From the NCBI GenBank assembly GCA_049366715.1, contig JBMNCQ010000055.1, positions 1-64,000 of the forward strand: a stretch of DNA of 64,000 nucleotides, in the 5' to 3' direction. The position numbers were made by a program, and so were the translations under genes. This DNA comes from JBMNCQ01 sp049366715 (GTDB taxonomy: Bacteria > Bacillota > Peptococcia > Peptococcales > BICA1-8). The notes under the pieces were generated by a model, which searched no databases, was not told the DNA's origin, and saw only the letters and a program-made list of their open reading frames with translations. Positions 52,747 through 61,504 of this stretch are shown here, in pieces. Numbering within the stretch: the first letter of the stretch is position 1; every line of letters begins with the position of its first letter.

Positions 52747-53472
52747 ATGGGGGTACTAAAAATGAAGTATGAGCGGCCTGAACCATTCGAATTGATTTCG
52801 CCCTGCATAAGTTTATTAGATGACTCACCTGCCGCCGGTAATATCCGGGAACTGGAAAAAGCAGGTTCTACTTTCAACTATCAAGATAAACAAATCCTGA
52901 TCAGATATGGAGAAAGTGTCAGCGGGCTCTACTTAATCACGAAAGGTACGGTAAGCGGCAAAATTCTCACCCCGCAGGGTAACGAGAAACTGGTCTTCAT
53001 CATGAAGCCTTTCTCAATTTTTGGTGAAGCGCCTTTTTATAATGAACTGGAATCAAATCTTGAATTTGAAATACATTCAGGGTCCGTACTTACCTTTTTT
53101 GATAAAAATACGGTGACCTCTTTAACAAAGGAGAATTTCTTCTTTACAGAATTAGTTATGAAATCCATCATGCGCAAGGCCCAAATCCTGACCAGGCAGC
53201 TTCAAGATATTTTTTATCTCTCCCCGGAACAAAGAATTTGTAAATCCCTGCTCCATTTGTGTCTGGAAAGGGGCATCAAATCCGGGGATGAATATATTTT
53301 ACATATCACTCAGGAGGAAATCGCCAACATTGTCGGACTTTCCAGGGTAACGGTAGCCAGGGTTTATAATATTCTCAAAAAGTGCAATATTTTAAATCAT
53401 CAAGACAGCGCCAAGAAAAGGTTATCGATTAACATCAATAATTTACGCCACTACAATACAACCCTGGACTGA
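52747..53472 (+). CDS. Crp/Fnr-family transcriptional regulator
   Basis: 241 aa. The cNMP-like beta-roll has IRYGESVSGLYLITKGTVSG and IFGEAPFYNE; the helix-turn-helix is ITQEEIANIVGLSRVTVARV. No FNR-type Cys cluster at the N-terminus, so it is not an O2-sensing FNR; a metabolite or redox effector as in CprK-type proteins is possible. Start ATG 52747 is given; ATG 52762 with GGGGGT 8 nt upstream is at least as good. Divergent from the flavoprotein operon it probably regulates. Confidence 0.88.
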   Translation: MGVLKMKYERPEPFELISPCISLLDDSPAAGNIRELEKAGSTFNYQDKQILIRYGESVSGLYLITKGTVSGKILTPQGNEKLVFIMKPFSIFGEAPFYNELESNLEFEIHSGSVLTFFDKNTVTSLTKENFFFTELVMKSIMRKAQILTRQLQDIFYLSPEQRICKSLLHLCLERGIKSGDEYILHITQEEIANIVGLSRVTVARVYNILKKCNILNHQDSAKKRLSININNLRHYNTTLD

Positions 53473-53620
53473 GAGGCCGGAAGCCGGAAGTCGGAGGTCA
53501 GAAAAAATTATTTGTAAAAAGGTCCAAACGCAAGACTCCAATTAGAGAGGTTAGCGGTTGGGAAAAAATTATTGGTCAGATATAGGCCAGCCCGTTCAAA
53601 ATTCAGAGAGCAAGACGCTT

Positions 53621-53672
53621 AAAGGGGTCAAATCCGCAGCGTATATTAATATGTTGCGGATTTTGACCCCTT
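53621..53672. repeat. 52-bp near-perfect palindrome
   Basis: AAGGGGTCAAA-TCCGCAGC ... GTTGCGG-ATTTTGACCCCTT around a central ATATTAATAT. Only a few mismatches and one bulge. Lies 34 bp before the stop of the permease gene, convergent with the Crp/Fnr gene, so it may terminate both, but it lacks T tracts. Confidence 0.8.
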
Positions 53673-53706
53673 AGCTATATGAAGAATTTTCAGCGGCCTT
53701 CACACA

Positions 53707-55095
53707 TTACATCAGAAGGATAGCAGCCACCGTCGCCCCTAAAAGCCCCGCCACAACGGGGACAAAGTTTCTTCTGGCCAGCTCCATAGGGTCAACACCG
53801 CAAATCGCGGCAACAGGGATCAAGCCCCAGGGAACTACAGTCCCCCCGCCTACCCAGACAGATGCCAGCTGACCCAGTGCACCTAAGGTGCCCTTATCGG
53901 CAGCAATGGCACTTCCAAAAGTCTGAGCCAGCGAACCTACTAACGGCAAACCGGAGAAGCCCGACCCGTCAAGTCCTGTAATGGCCCCTATTATTAACTG
54001 GATAAAGGCTACCGGTATTCTGCTTAAAGGAACAGCGGCAGCCAGAGCATTTCCTAAGTCCGTCAAAAGTCCGGTAGCTTGTTCACCCAGTATTACTTTG
54101 GCAGTACCTTCCGACCCCAGGAAAAAGAACCCCCCGATCACGACTACCGGTGCAAAAATCTTGATACCAAACATGAAACCGTCTCTAACATAGTCGGTAA
54201 TTTTTTCTAAAGAATCCAAGCCAAATTGCAGTATTGCCGCCAGACACATGATGGCAGCGGCAGTCCCGCCGATTAAAGCCGTGGCATCACCGCCCCGGAT
54301 TTCATAGAGATATAAGAATATTACATCCAGGCCAAAACCAACGGGTATCAGAATTGCAATTAGATATGATACCCAGGTGAAATTTTGTTGCGCTTTTGCT
54401 TCCTGTTCTTGGGCCATTTGTTTCTGTTCAGCCTTGATTGCCTCCTGATTTCTGCCCATATCCCTTTTGAGCATGACAAAAGCCGTAACAGAAGCGATAA
54501 TTGAGCACACTAACCACAAAGGGATACTGGGCCCGATAACTCCCGAAGCATCGGCGAATCCGGCCGATTTAGCCGTAATGGCAGGCGCACCTTGAATAAA
54601 ATAGTCCGAAGATAATCCCATGCCATGCCCGAAGATATTCATCGAAATCGCGGCACCTATAGCGGGCAGACCCGCCCTGACTGCAACGGGTAAGACAATA
54701 GCCCCGATTAGTGCTACGGCCGGAGAAGGCCAGACAAACCAGGAAACTAAAAGCATTGCGATTCCTAAGACCCAGAAAGCTACACTGGGACTTACCATTG
54801 CTTTCGCGGCCGGCTGCATAATGATATAGTCGGCACCTACATCTGCCAGGGCTTTGGACATAGCTACCACCAGGGAAATAATCGCGATAATCCCCCAGAA
54901 TTCATTCCCGGCAGCAATTAAAGCATTATAAACAACCTGCAGGGCACCAATTAGACTGCTTTTCGCAGCAAAACCAATCACAAATAATCCGATAAAACAA
55001 GGAAGAACCGTATCCCTTCTCAGAATCATAGTGATCAGGACAAGCAATACCATGAATACATATATCCAGTGAAGTGAAGTTAATTGTACTTCCAC
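53707..55095 (-). CDS. Large permease of GntP/ion-transporter type (copy 1)
   Basis: 462 aa, about 12 helices. Family-type phrases: RRDTVLPCFIGLFVIGFAAK, FVWPSPAVALIGAIVLPVAV, and GAITGLDGSGFSGLPLVGSL. It is paralogous over its whole length to the permease at 61.5-62.9 kb. Last gene of the RidA/PLP/FAD operon, 24 bp after the FAD gene. Probably imports the operon's substrate. GTG start with GGAGGG 8 nt upstream. Confidence 0.8.
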   Translation of the reverse strand: MEVQLTSLHWIYVFMVLLVLITMILRRDTVLPCFIGLFVIGFAAKSSLIGALQVVYNALIAAGNEFWGIIAIISLVVAMSKALADVGADYIIMQPAAKAMVSPSVAFWVLGIAMLLVSWFVWPSPAVALIGAIVLPVAVRAGLPAIGAAISMNIFGHGMGLSSDYFIQGAPAITAKSAGFADASGVIGPSIPLWLVCSIIASVTAFVMLKRDMGRNQEAIKAEQKQMAQEQEAKAQQNFTWVSYLIAILIPVGFGLDVIFLYLYEIRGGDATALIGGTAAAIMCLAAILQFGLDSLEKITDYVRDGFMFGIKIFAPVVVIGGFFFLGSEGTAKVILGEQATGLLTDLGNALAAAVPLSRIPVAFIQLIIGAITGLDGSGFSGLPLVGSLAQTFGSAIAADKGTLGALGQLASVWVGGGTVVPWGLIPVAAICGVDPMELARRNFVPVVAGLLGATVAAILLM

Positions 55096-55119
55096 ATTTT
55101 TCCCTCCATTACTGAGGTT

Positions 55120-56400
55120 TTATACTACAGCCTGATTATAAAAATTCGTCATACCCGCTTTCTTAACTTTTTCTTGGACAACATTAGGATCTGCCGAATA
55201 GAGGTTTAATTCTTGCATTCTTTGGAAATAAATTGAACCGGAGAAGGTATATTTTTTCGTTAGCCCTTCTTCCGTTGCCATTTGCTCATTGACATAAGCT
55301 ATGGCATCTCCGATAGCTAAGCTGGTAGGAATCTCTTTAAGTTCTTTGCCCGCTCCGTAGCGGACCGCATTATTGCCGGCCAGGCTTCCGGTAACAATGG
55401 CCTCCGTATGGCCTACCAGTAAACCTGTTTTTTCGCCGCCGCAAAAGAGATTCTCTACTCCTTTCGTTTTCAAATAGTTATCCCGGGGGGATAAAGCTAG
55501 ATAGCGCATAGAATTACCTATTCCACCGGCATATGGATCTTCAAACCGGGCATTTTCACAGCCAGGTATCTTCCTTAAAGTCTCTATAGGATAATAAGGT
55601 GTCATTAATTTGGCATGACCTGTATCCAGAAGAATAATATTTTCCTTAAATTCGGCTAAAGCATACTGCTGACAAGCTTTTGATTCTAAGGCGCCTTCTT
55701 TTTGCAATTCTTTGGGAATGGGGATAATCGCTACCCCTTTAGAATTTAACTCCTGAACAATATTTTCAGCAAGGGATTCTTTATGTAATTTGCAGGAACC
55801 GCTCATCGCCCCGATAGACCCGTCGGCTTTTTTACCTTTAAATTCCTGCACCCCGCATTTTGTTGCTAACTCGATCCGGGGGCCGAAGGTGGGGCAGCGG
55901 TAAATACACATCGCACATCCGTTACCATATTTTAAACAGTTACCCTGGGGACCCGCCGTACCGCTGGCTTCAACAAAGACATCCCCCGGATACTCATTAC
56001 CATCCTGGTCGGTTACTGCTACGATTTTTTTGCCGTCCATCTTTACACCTTTAATCCGGCATTGCAGCTTATATTTTACCCCTGCCTCAGTCAGCTTCCT
56101 GCGTACTGCAGGCTCTATTTTGGCAACATCGTATAAAGTCGCATGCTTATGCCCGGGAAATTCTATGTTTTTATGGCGTGCCGTCTCTTCCACCGCATCA
56201 AAAAGCTCATGTGCACCCATGGCTATCGATTCTTCCGTTGCGGTAAAACGACCATTGTTGCGCATAATCCCTCCAACCAAACCGGTTCCTAAGAACATAT
56301 CCGTTCTTTCCAGAACCAGTACGTCGGCTCCGGCTTTTCTGGCACTTATTCCCGCAGCGCAACCGGCCCAGCCGCCGCCTACAACTACTACTTTTACCAT
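55120..56400 (-). CDS. FAD-dependent oxidoreductase with Cys cluster
   Basis: 426 aa. GGGWAGCAAGISARKAGADV (FAD, about 8-27) and GLVGGIMRNNGRF open it; a C-terminal VENLFCGGEKTGLLVGH closes the FAD site, like a TrmFO/GidA-shaped fold. A motif GNGCAMCIYRCP and later CGVQ and CKLH Cys residues (about 160-215) could hold an Fe-S cluster or redox pair. It lies between the PLP enzyme and permease. Probable role: oxidation of the amine/imine or keto product. Start ATG 56400 with AAGGAG upstream. Confidence 0.8.
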   Translation of the reverse strand: MVKVVVVGGGWAGCAAGISARKAGADVLVLERTDMFLGTGLVGGIMRNNGRFTATEESIAMGAHELFDAVEETARHKNIEFPGHKHATLYDVAKIEPAVRRKLTEAGVKYKLQCRIKGVKMDGKKIVAVTDQDGNEYPGDVFVEASGTAGPQGNCLKYGNGCAMCIYRCPTFGPRIELATKCGVQEFKGKKADGSIGAMSGSCKLHKESLAENIVQELNSKGVAIIPIPKELQKEGALESKACQQYALAEFKENIILLDTGHAKLMTPYYPIETLRKIPGCENARFEDPYAGGIGNSMRYLALSPRDNYLKTKGVENLFCGGEKTGLLVGHTEAIVTGSLAGNNAVRYGAGKELKEIPTSLAIGDAIAYVNEQMATEEGLTKKYTFSGSIYFQRMQELNLYSADPNVVQEKVKKAGMTNFYNQAVV

Positions 56401-56542
56401 CTATATTACTCCTTTCTCATTCAGCAATTTCTTGAGTATACAGTATAACAGTGCCCAGTGCTTGAAGCTAAAGTTTAAGCGAATAACGCAAAACTCTCTG
56501 CAGCACTGCAGCACTGTAGAACTGTAGCACTATTATATAATT

Positions 56543-58003
56543 TTACAGCACTCCGGCGTGCTTACAAACGATTTCAATCAATTTAACCAAAGCCCTCACC
56601 GCATAACGCATTCTGTCAGACAGCAGATTGCCGTCTTCATCGGTAGTACCTAAACCTGTAGAAATATAGATATTCCCGTCATAGGCTATTGTGGGAATAA
56701 CCCCGAATTGACTCATCCCCGTCTGGAAAAGGTTAGTTCCCGCATACATATCTTCAATTGGGAAGACAGGAATCCCCATCTGACCATTATTCCAGGTTCC
56801 TTCATAATTAACTTCCACGGCAGTAGAATTATACACTTTTGTTATTTTGATGCCGTCTTTAAATTTGGCAGGAATGTTTTTAAATTCTTCAACGATAATG
56901 TCGTACATATCATCAACAGGTTTCGTCAATACTTCCGGTTTATCCCTTAATACTTTAAGAGCTTGTAATTGCGTCAAGAGAGCTTCTTTACCAGGGTCAA
57001 AAGTTACATAAGCGGCTTTACCATAGGAAGAAGGCGTTCCCCACCGGTCACCATGGATACCCATAGCCCGGCGGATGGGGACCATAACATCCTCTTTACC
57101 AATGATCAAACCACTGGTCGCTGCCCCGGTAGCTTTATCCATACTGTAAATAATCACGTCGCAACCTACTTTACCTGGATCTAATCCTACAAAAGGCAAG
57201 CCCCAGGCATTGTCAATGACATAAGGTACATTATAAGAGTGAGCCAGGTCGGCTATATATTTGCATAACAGCGGGGTACCTTCTTCGTCTTGCACACCGT
57301 AACCGTAACCGGGGGAAGGATAACCCAATGAAGTAAAGCCGGTAAGCATGCTTTCGTGGATTTCTGCATGTAAGGCAATTTTCTCGATAGATGCATCCGG
57401 TTCTACCTCCGATAAAAAGATAGCCGGCCACTGCTTGATCCCGTGAACGGGATATTTAGCACCTTCTAAAGGAACAAAAACCGTGTCGGTATTATTTTGT
57501 CTCTTGCCGTAGAACCCCAGCTCTCCGGGCGTCGATCCCCTATCGGCAACGATATCTTTATACCGCGGCGGAAAAGGCCGGCCGTAGCCGCCCTGGTGAT
57601 GAATATGTTTTTCGTATGGCGCAATATACCGGGCCCGGTAATTGTCACCGCGCCCCAAATTAGGCGGAGTAAATAAACTGTCAAAAGTAGCCCACAATCC
57701 GGCCTCACAAGTGCTTGTGGAGGCAGCTTCCCATTCATCTCCGTATACATCTTTCACAACTTCTCTTATTTCATCCATTAATTTTGCTAAAGGAATAACT
57801 TCTTTGGCTCCGACCTCACTGGCTTCCATGATATCTTTTCGCAGAGGAGCCGGGCACCCGGATATGGCTCCTGTTAAACCGAACCTACCTCTGATTTCCG
57901 GAGGAATGCCTATTTCATCTGCCGCTTTACGGGCATCGGCATAAATCTCGGGAACTTTAGCATGAAGTTGTTTATACATCTGGTATTTATATTTCGCACT
58001 CAT
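56543..58003 (-). CDS. SelA/class-V-like PLP enzyme of unknown substrate
   Basis: 486 aa, fold-type I. The Asp that pairs with pyridine N is D264 (YVIDNAWGLP); the Schiff-base Lys is K290 in IIYSMDKATGAATSGL. The N-terminal part (GLTGAISGCPAPLRKDI; ASTSTCEAGLW) is unlike classical aminotransferases. Its RidA partner immediately upstream suggests that it forms enamine/imine intermediates, i.e. a lyase or dehydratase on an amino acid. Natural substrate unknown. ATG 58003 is used (the frame also opens with TTG 58006); GGAGG 9 nt upstream. Confidence 0.75.
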   Translation of the reverse strand: MSAKYKYQMYKQLHAKVPEIYADARKAADEIGIPPEIRGRFGLTGAISGCPAPLRKDIMEASEVGAKEVIPLAKLMDEIREVVKDVYGDEWEAASTSTCEAGLWATFDSLFTPPNLGRGDNYRARYIAPYEKHIHHQGGYGRPFPPRYKDIVADRGSTPGELGFYGKRQNNTDTVFVPLEGAKYPVHGIKQWPAIFLSEVEPDASIEKIALHAEIHESMLTGFTSLGYPSPGYGYGVQDEEGTPLLCKYIADLAHSYNVPYVIDNAWGLPFVGLDPGKVGCDVIIYSMDKATGAATSGLIIGKEDVMVPIRRAMGIHGDRWGTPSSYGKAAYVTFDPGKEALLTQLQALKVLRDKPEVLTKPVDDMYDIIVEEFKNIPAKFKDGIKITKVYNSTAVEVNYEGTWNNGQMGIPVFPIEDMYAGTNLFQTGMSQFGVIPTIAYDGNIYISTGLGTTDEDGNLLSDRMRYAVRALVKLIEIVCKHAGVL

Positions 58004-58106
58004 CAAATATAGCCTCCTTGTTTTTTTTAAGATTCTGGGATATAACTCCTGATTAATCGTTTTTCATAAGGTTTGCTCCATAAACTATGTGCTGAGAACT
58101 AGGAAC

Positions 58107-58568
58107 TTATTTTATTTTCACAATCATTTCTACTTCACAGGTTGAATCCAGCGGAAGTTCGTTGACACCTACGGCAGCCCGGGCATGCTGGCCTTTTTCA
58201 CCGAATATTTCCCCGATTAATTCACTGGCACCGTTGATTACTTTAGGCTGCATACCAAATCCTTCCCCGCTGGCTACGAAGCCTGTCACTTTAACCACCT
58301 TTTCAATTTTATCCAGATCACCGATCACTCCTTTGATCACACTTAAACAATTCAGGGCACAAATTTTAGCCGCTTGATAGGCATCGTCTTCTTTTACTTC
58401 CTTACCAACTTTTCCTTTGTACTTCAACTCACCGTTAACAAAGGGTATTTGACCTGAAGTATAAACATAATTCTCAACTTTAACCGCCGGAACATAAGCT
58501 GCCACCGGTTTAGGAGCTTCAGGGATTTCCAGCCCCATGCTTTTAATCTTTTCTTCAATCTTCGACAA
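58107..58568 (-). CDS. RidA (YjgF/YER057c) family enamine/imine deaminase
   Basis: 153 aa. It keeps the conserved Arg in QHARAAVGVNELPL, and TSGQIPFVNGELKYKGKVG; the longer N-terminal part is that of the YjgH-like subgroup. RidA hydrolyses reactive enamine/imine products of PLP enzymes to keto acids and ammonia. Its position between a small conserved protein and a PLP enzyme fits this exactly. TTG start with GGAGG 8 nt upstream. Confidence 0.9.
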   Translation of the reverse strand: MSKIEEKIKSMGLEIPEAPKPVAAYVPAVKVENYVYTSGQIPFVNGELKYKGKVGKEVKEDDAYQAAKICALNCLSVIKGVIGDLDKIEKVVKVTGFVASGEGFGMQPKVINGASELIGEIFGEKGQHARAAVGVNELPLDSTCEVEMIVKIK

Positions 58569-58633
58569 GAAAAAAACCTCCTTTCAAATATCTTGAGAAT
58601 AATCTTTATTATTGTTCTTATGACCTGCAACAA

Positions 58634-59077
58634 TTATTCTTCCGATTTTTTACAAATAATTTCCATTCCCACCTGTGCCCCTAATTCTAACCCCGTTAAC
58701 ATTTCCCGGGTTTTAATTACGATATTTAGGTGATTAGGCATATGGGTTTCGTCAAAACCGGCAATATGGCCGGTTAATTTACCGGCCAGATAAAGCTCAT
58801 CTCCTGCTACCATTACACTGCCTTCCTCTACCTCAAAAAAACCCAGATAAGCGATATTGTCTACTTTCTTACCTGGTCCGGCCTCCTTTTCATCAGTAAA
58901 AATTAATTCATGTATTTCATATTTATTAAGTACCCGGGAAATAGGAGTCATAAGTTTTAAATTACGGCCGTCCAATTTTCCATCCAGTACAACAACTAGT
59001 CTGCCCTTGATGTTCTTTTTTTTGGCATAAGGATTTTTTTTAAACAGACCCGCTTGATAAGGATCAATACTTGCCAA
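58634..59077 (-). CDS. Conserved hypothetical protein of the RidA cluster
   Basis: 147 aa. Beta-rich (RLVVVLDGKLDG; YEIHELIFTDEKEAGPGKKV; GHIAGFDETHMPNHLNIVIK). I recognise the pattern as an uncharacterised family associated with RidA/PLP gene sets (possibly DUF6917), not certain. First gene of the operon; TTG start with GGAGG 8 nt before. HMPNH and GFDE suggest metal binding, untested. Confidence 0.65.
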   Translation of the reverse strand: MASIDPYQAGLFKKNPYAKKKNIKGRLVVVLDGKLDGRNLKLMTPISRVLNKYEIHELIFTDEKEAGPGKKVDNIAYLGFFEVEEGSVMVAGDELYLAGKLTGHIAGFDETHMPNHLNIVIKTREMLTGLELGAQVGMEIICKKSEE

Positions 59078-59134
59078 AAATACACCTCCTTTCCCGCAAA
59101 TATCCCCGGTTAGAGTTATTATCTTCTAGATAAA

Positions 59135-59166
59135 ATAAAAAAATACCCGATAATATCAGGTATTTC
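59135..59166 (-). terminator. Terminator of the antiporter gene
   Basis: AAATACC-t-GATATTATC-g-GGTATTT then TTTTATTTTATC on the minus strand. Confidence 0.85.
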
Positions 59167-59176
59167 TTAGTCCTTA

Positions 59177-60211
59177 TTAGTGAACCACTCCTAAAAATAC
59201 TAAGCTGACAAAGATAAGATAAAAAGCTCCTCCAAATAAGAGAATATACGGCGTCAAGCGGTCTCGTAATTTTAACTGGGTATAGATCATCAAAGAGGAC
59301 ACTAAAGCTAATACCGCACTGATTAAAGCCCCCGTTGTTAAATTCCAGTCGGTTAAAGCTATGCCCAGAGCAGGAATTAAGGAACTTTGAAAAACCATGG
59401 CACCTGTTATGTTCCCTAAAGCAAGGGTATCTTTACCCTGGGAAATCCAGATCACACTGTTGAATTTTTCCGGCAGTTCGGTAGCGATAGGTGCAATGAT
59501 TAAAGATAATACAAAAGCAGGAATACCAAAGGTTTCAGCTATAAATTCTATCGATTGGACAAAATAATTAGCCCCCAGGATGATCAGGCCCAGCGCAGCA
59601 AAAACCTGCACAAGGATAATCATCAGGGAGGGGTCATTACCCTTTTTGGTAAATATTTTATCAAAATAGCACTCAGCCAAATGCTCTTCATCATCTCCTG
59701 CGGGACAGGGGTCCTTCAAGGTCAGATAAACATAATAAGCATAAGCAGCTACCAGAAAGATAATTACGAACATTTTTATGGTATGTGTCGGTAAAAAAGC
59801 CGTACCTATAGCTGTTGCATAGACGATTAAAAAGAATTTTAAATCCCTTTCCATTACCAGGACATTCACACTCATGACAGGATAATTATCCCTTTTCTTT
59901 CTATTGACAATTACAGCCGTCCCTGAGATAAACATAGCCAAGGTACTCAGCATAAACGGCGCACCCAGGATTGCCCCGATTCCGATATCATGCCCCCCGC
60001 CGGTAGATGCTTCCGCGCTCCCGAATAATATCGCGATCACAGGGATCATCGTTTCCGGTAAGGCCGTACCTACCGCAGCTAAAATACTTCCAACCGCACC
60101 TTCGGAAAGCTTTAATTTTTTACCCAGCCATTCCACACCGTTCGTAAAAATTTCCGCCCCTAATAAAATTATCCCTAAACTGAGCACAAGTTTTGCAGCG
60201 TTAATCAGCAT
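59177..60211 (-). CDS. CaCA-family sodium/calcium-type antiporter
   Basis: 344 aa, about 10 helices. The two alpha repeats are GTALPETMIP (about 49-58) and ATELPEKFNSV followed by GNITGAMVFQSSLIPALGI. It exchanges Ca2+ (or another cation) for Na+ or H+. GGGAGATACTCA before ATG. It precedes the RidA operon on the same strand but has its own terminator, so functional linkage is only positional. Confidence 0.9.
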   Translation of the reverse strand: MLINAAKLVLSLGIILLGAEIFTNGVEWLGKKLKLSEGAVGSILAAVGTALPETMIPVIAILFGSAEASTGGGHDIGIGAILGAPFMLSTLAMFISGTAVIVNRKKRDNYPVMSVNVLVMERDLKFFLIVYATAIGTAFLPTHTIKMFVIIFLVAAYAYYVYLTLKDPCPAGDDEEHLAECYFDKIFTKKGNDPSLMIILVQVFAALGLIILGANYFVQSIEFIAETFGIPAFVLSLIIAPIATELPEKFNSVIWISQGKDTLALGNITGAMVFQSSLIPALGIALTDWNLTTGALISAVLALVSSLMIYTQLKLRDRLTPYILLFGGAFYLIFVSLVFLGVVH

Positions 60212-60504
60212 TGAGTATCTCCCTCATAAGTAGTGACTAGTGACTAGTGATTAGTGACTGGTGATTGGTGATTAGTGACTAGTGACTGGTGATTAGTAGT
60301 AAAGTTCATAGAACATAGTTTATAGTTGATAGAGTTGTCAGTTCTCAGATACCGGTTCTCAGTTGGTTAGTGATTAGTAACCGGTAACCGGTGATTAGTA
60401 GTAAAGTTCATAGAACAGGGTGCAGGGTACAGGGTACAGAGTACAGAGCCCAGAGTACAGCTTCTTAAGTACTTAGTCTTATTTTGCCTGGAGAGAGTAA
60501 GTTT
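60212..60504. repeat. Word-repeat intergenic region
   Basis: A dense array of AGTGACTAGTGATTAGTG words (60,232-60,298), AAAGTTCATAGAACATAG twice, CAGTTCTCAGATACCGGTTC, AACCGGTAACCGG, and GGGTACAGGGTACAGAGTACAG. No gene seen. Confidence 0.8.
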
Positions 60505-61266
60505 TTATACATGAACAAAATAAGTTTTACCTTTCGCAAAAGTAGCTATTTTCGTGTAGCCTATTTTCTTGGCAACTTCTAAAGCCTTATCCACATCTCG
60601 GCCTACCTGGTCGGGAAAATGGGCATCGGAAGAAAGGGTAATGGGAATATTGGCCTCAAAGCACATCTTTATCAGCTCAGGCTGCGGATAAAGCTCTTGC
60701 ACAGGCTTGTACCATCCGTTGGTGTTTAATTCCAGCACGACTCCTGCTTTTTGTAATTTTACCAGATACGGCTCAAAGGTAGCAGAGACACTCTTTCTTG
60801 GCCGGTGACCGAAAATTTTTATCAGGTCTAAATGACCGATCAAAGGGAATAACCCCGTTTGAGCCGCTTCTACTACCAGACTTAAATATTTCTCATATAG
60901 TACGTCAATATCCCAGTGCGTAAATTTATCCTTATATTTATCAGCATCAAACATCCAGTCCCCTATATAATGTACGGATCCGATTACATAATCATAATCA
61001 TGACTGAAACGCTTTCTTTTTACATCAGCTGTTTTATCCGGGAAATAGTCTATTTCCAACCCGACTCTAATCGAAATTTCCGGAAAAAGTTTCTGCAGTT
61101 CTTCATATAAACTAAAATCCAGCGTTTCTAGATAACGGTCATGATCTGCAAAGCCTATTTCCTTGATATTTCTCTTTTGAGCTGTTTTAACAAACTCCAC
61201 CAGGTTTGCTAAGGTATGTTCCCGATCGGCATGCCCCAAAGCGTGCACATGATAATCGACTAACAC
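60505..61266 (-). CDS. PHP-domain phosphatase-like protein (HisJ type)
   Basis: About 253 aa. Metal-binding motifs of the PHP family are complete: DYHVHALGH, GFADHDRY, GLEIDYFPD, GSVHYIG, LIGHLDLI, SSDAHFPDQVG. This is the HisJ-like histidinol-phosphatase fold; a role in histidine synthesis is plausible but no his genes are near. GTG 61266 is preferred; the frame's first GTG (61275) lies 1 nt after AAGGA, too close. Confidence 0.85.
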   Translation of the reverse strand: MLVDYHVHALGHADREHTLANLVEFVKTAQKRNIKEIGFADHDRYLETLDFSLYEELQKLFPEISIRVGLEIDYFPDKTADVKRKRFSHDYDYVIGSVHYIGDWMFDADKYKDKFTHWDIDVLYEKYLSLVVEAAQTGLFPLIGHLDLIKIFGHRPRKSVSATFEPYLVKLQKAGVVLELNTNGWYKPVQELYPQPELIKMCFEANIPITLSSDAHFPDQVGRDVDKALEVAKKIGYTKIATFAKGKTYFVHV

Positions 61267-61427
61267 GGACTTCACTTCCTTCGTATAGATTTATACTCTA
61301 TTTTAGTTGCTGATCGATAGTATTGTAAACATAAAGATTCAAAAAATCTAATGATCTCCATAGTTAGTCTTGAAATGAATTTTAGTAGAGTCCTTTCTTA
61401 TTAGCCGTAGATCTCCCCAGTAACAGG

Positions 61428-61470
61428 AAAAAGGCCCCCGGACGTATCCATAATATGGGAGGGCCTTTTG
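61428..61470 (-). terminator. Terminator of permease copy 2
   Basis: AAAAGGCCC...GGGCCTTTTT, with T-rich foot; 35 nt after the stop. Confidence 0.75.
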
Positions 61471-61504
61471 ATATAGCGCAAAATATTATTTCCTAAATAA
61501 ACTG

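Noticed and set aside
60232..60475. CRISPR-like spaced repeats
   Set aside because: The words are 6-7 bp with no 25-40 bp repeat/spacer structure and no cas genes; a low-complexity repeat.
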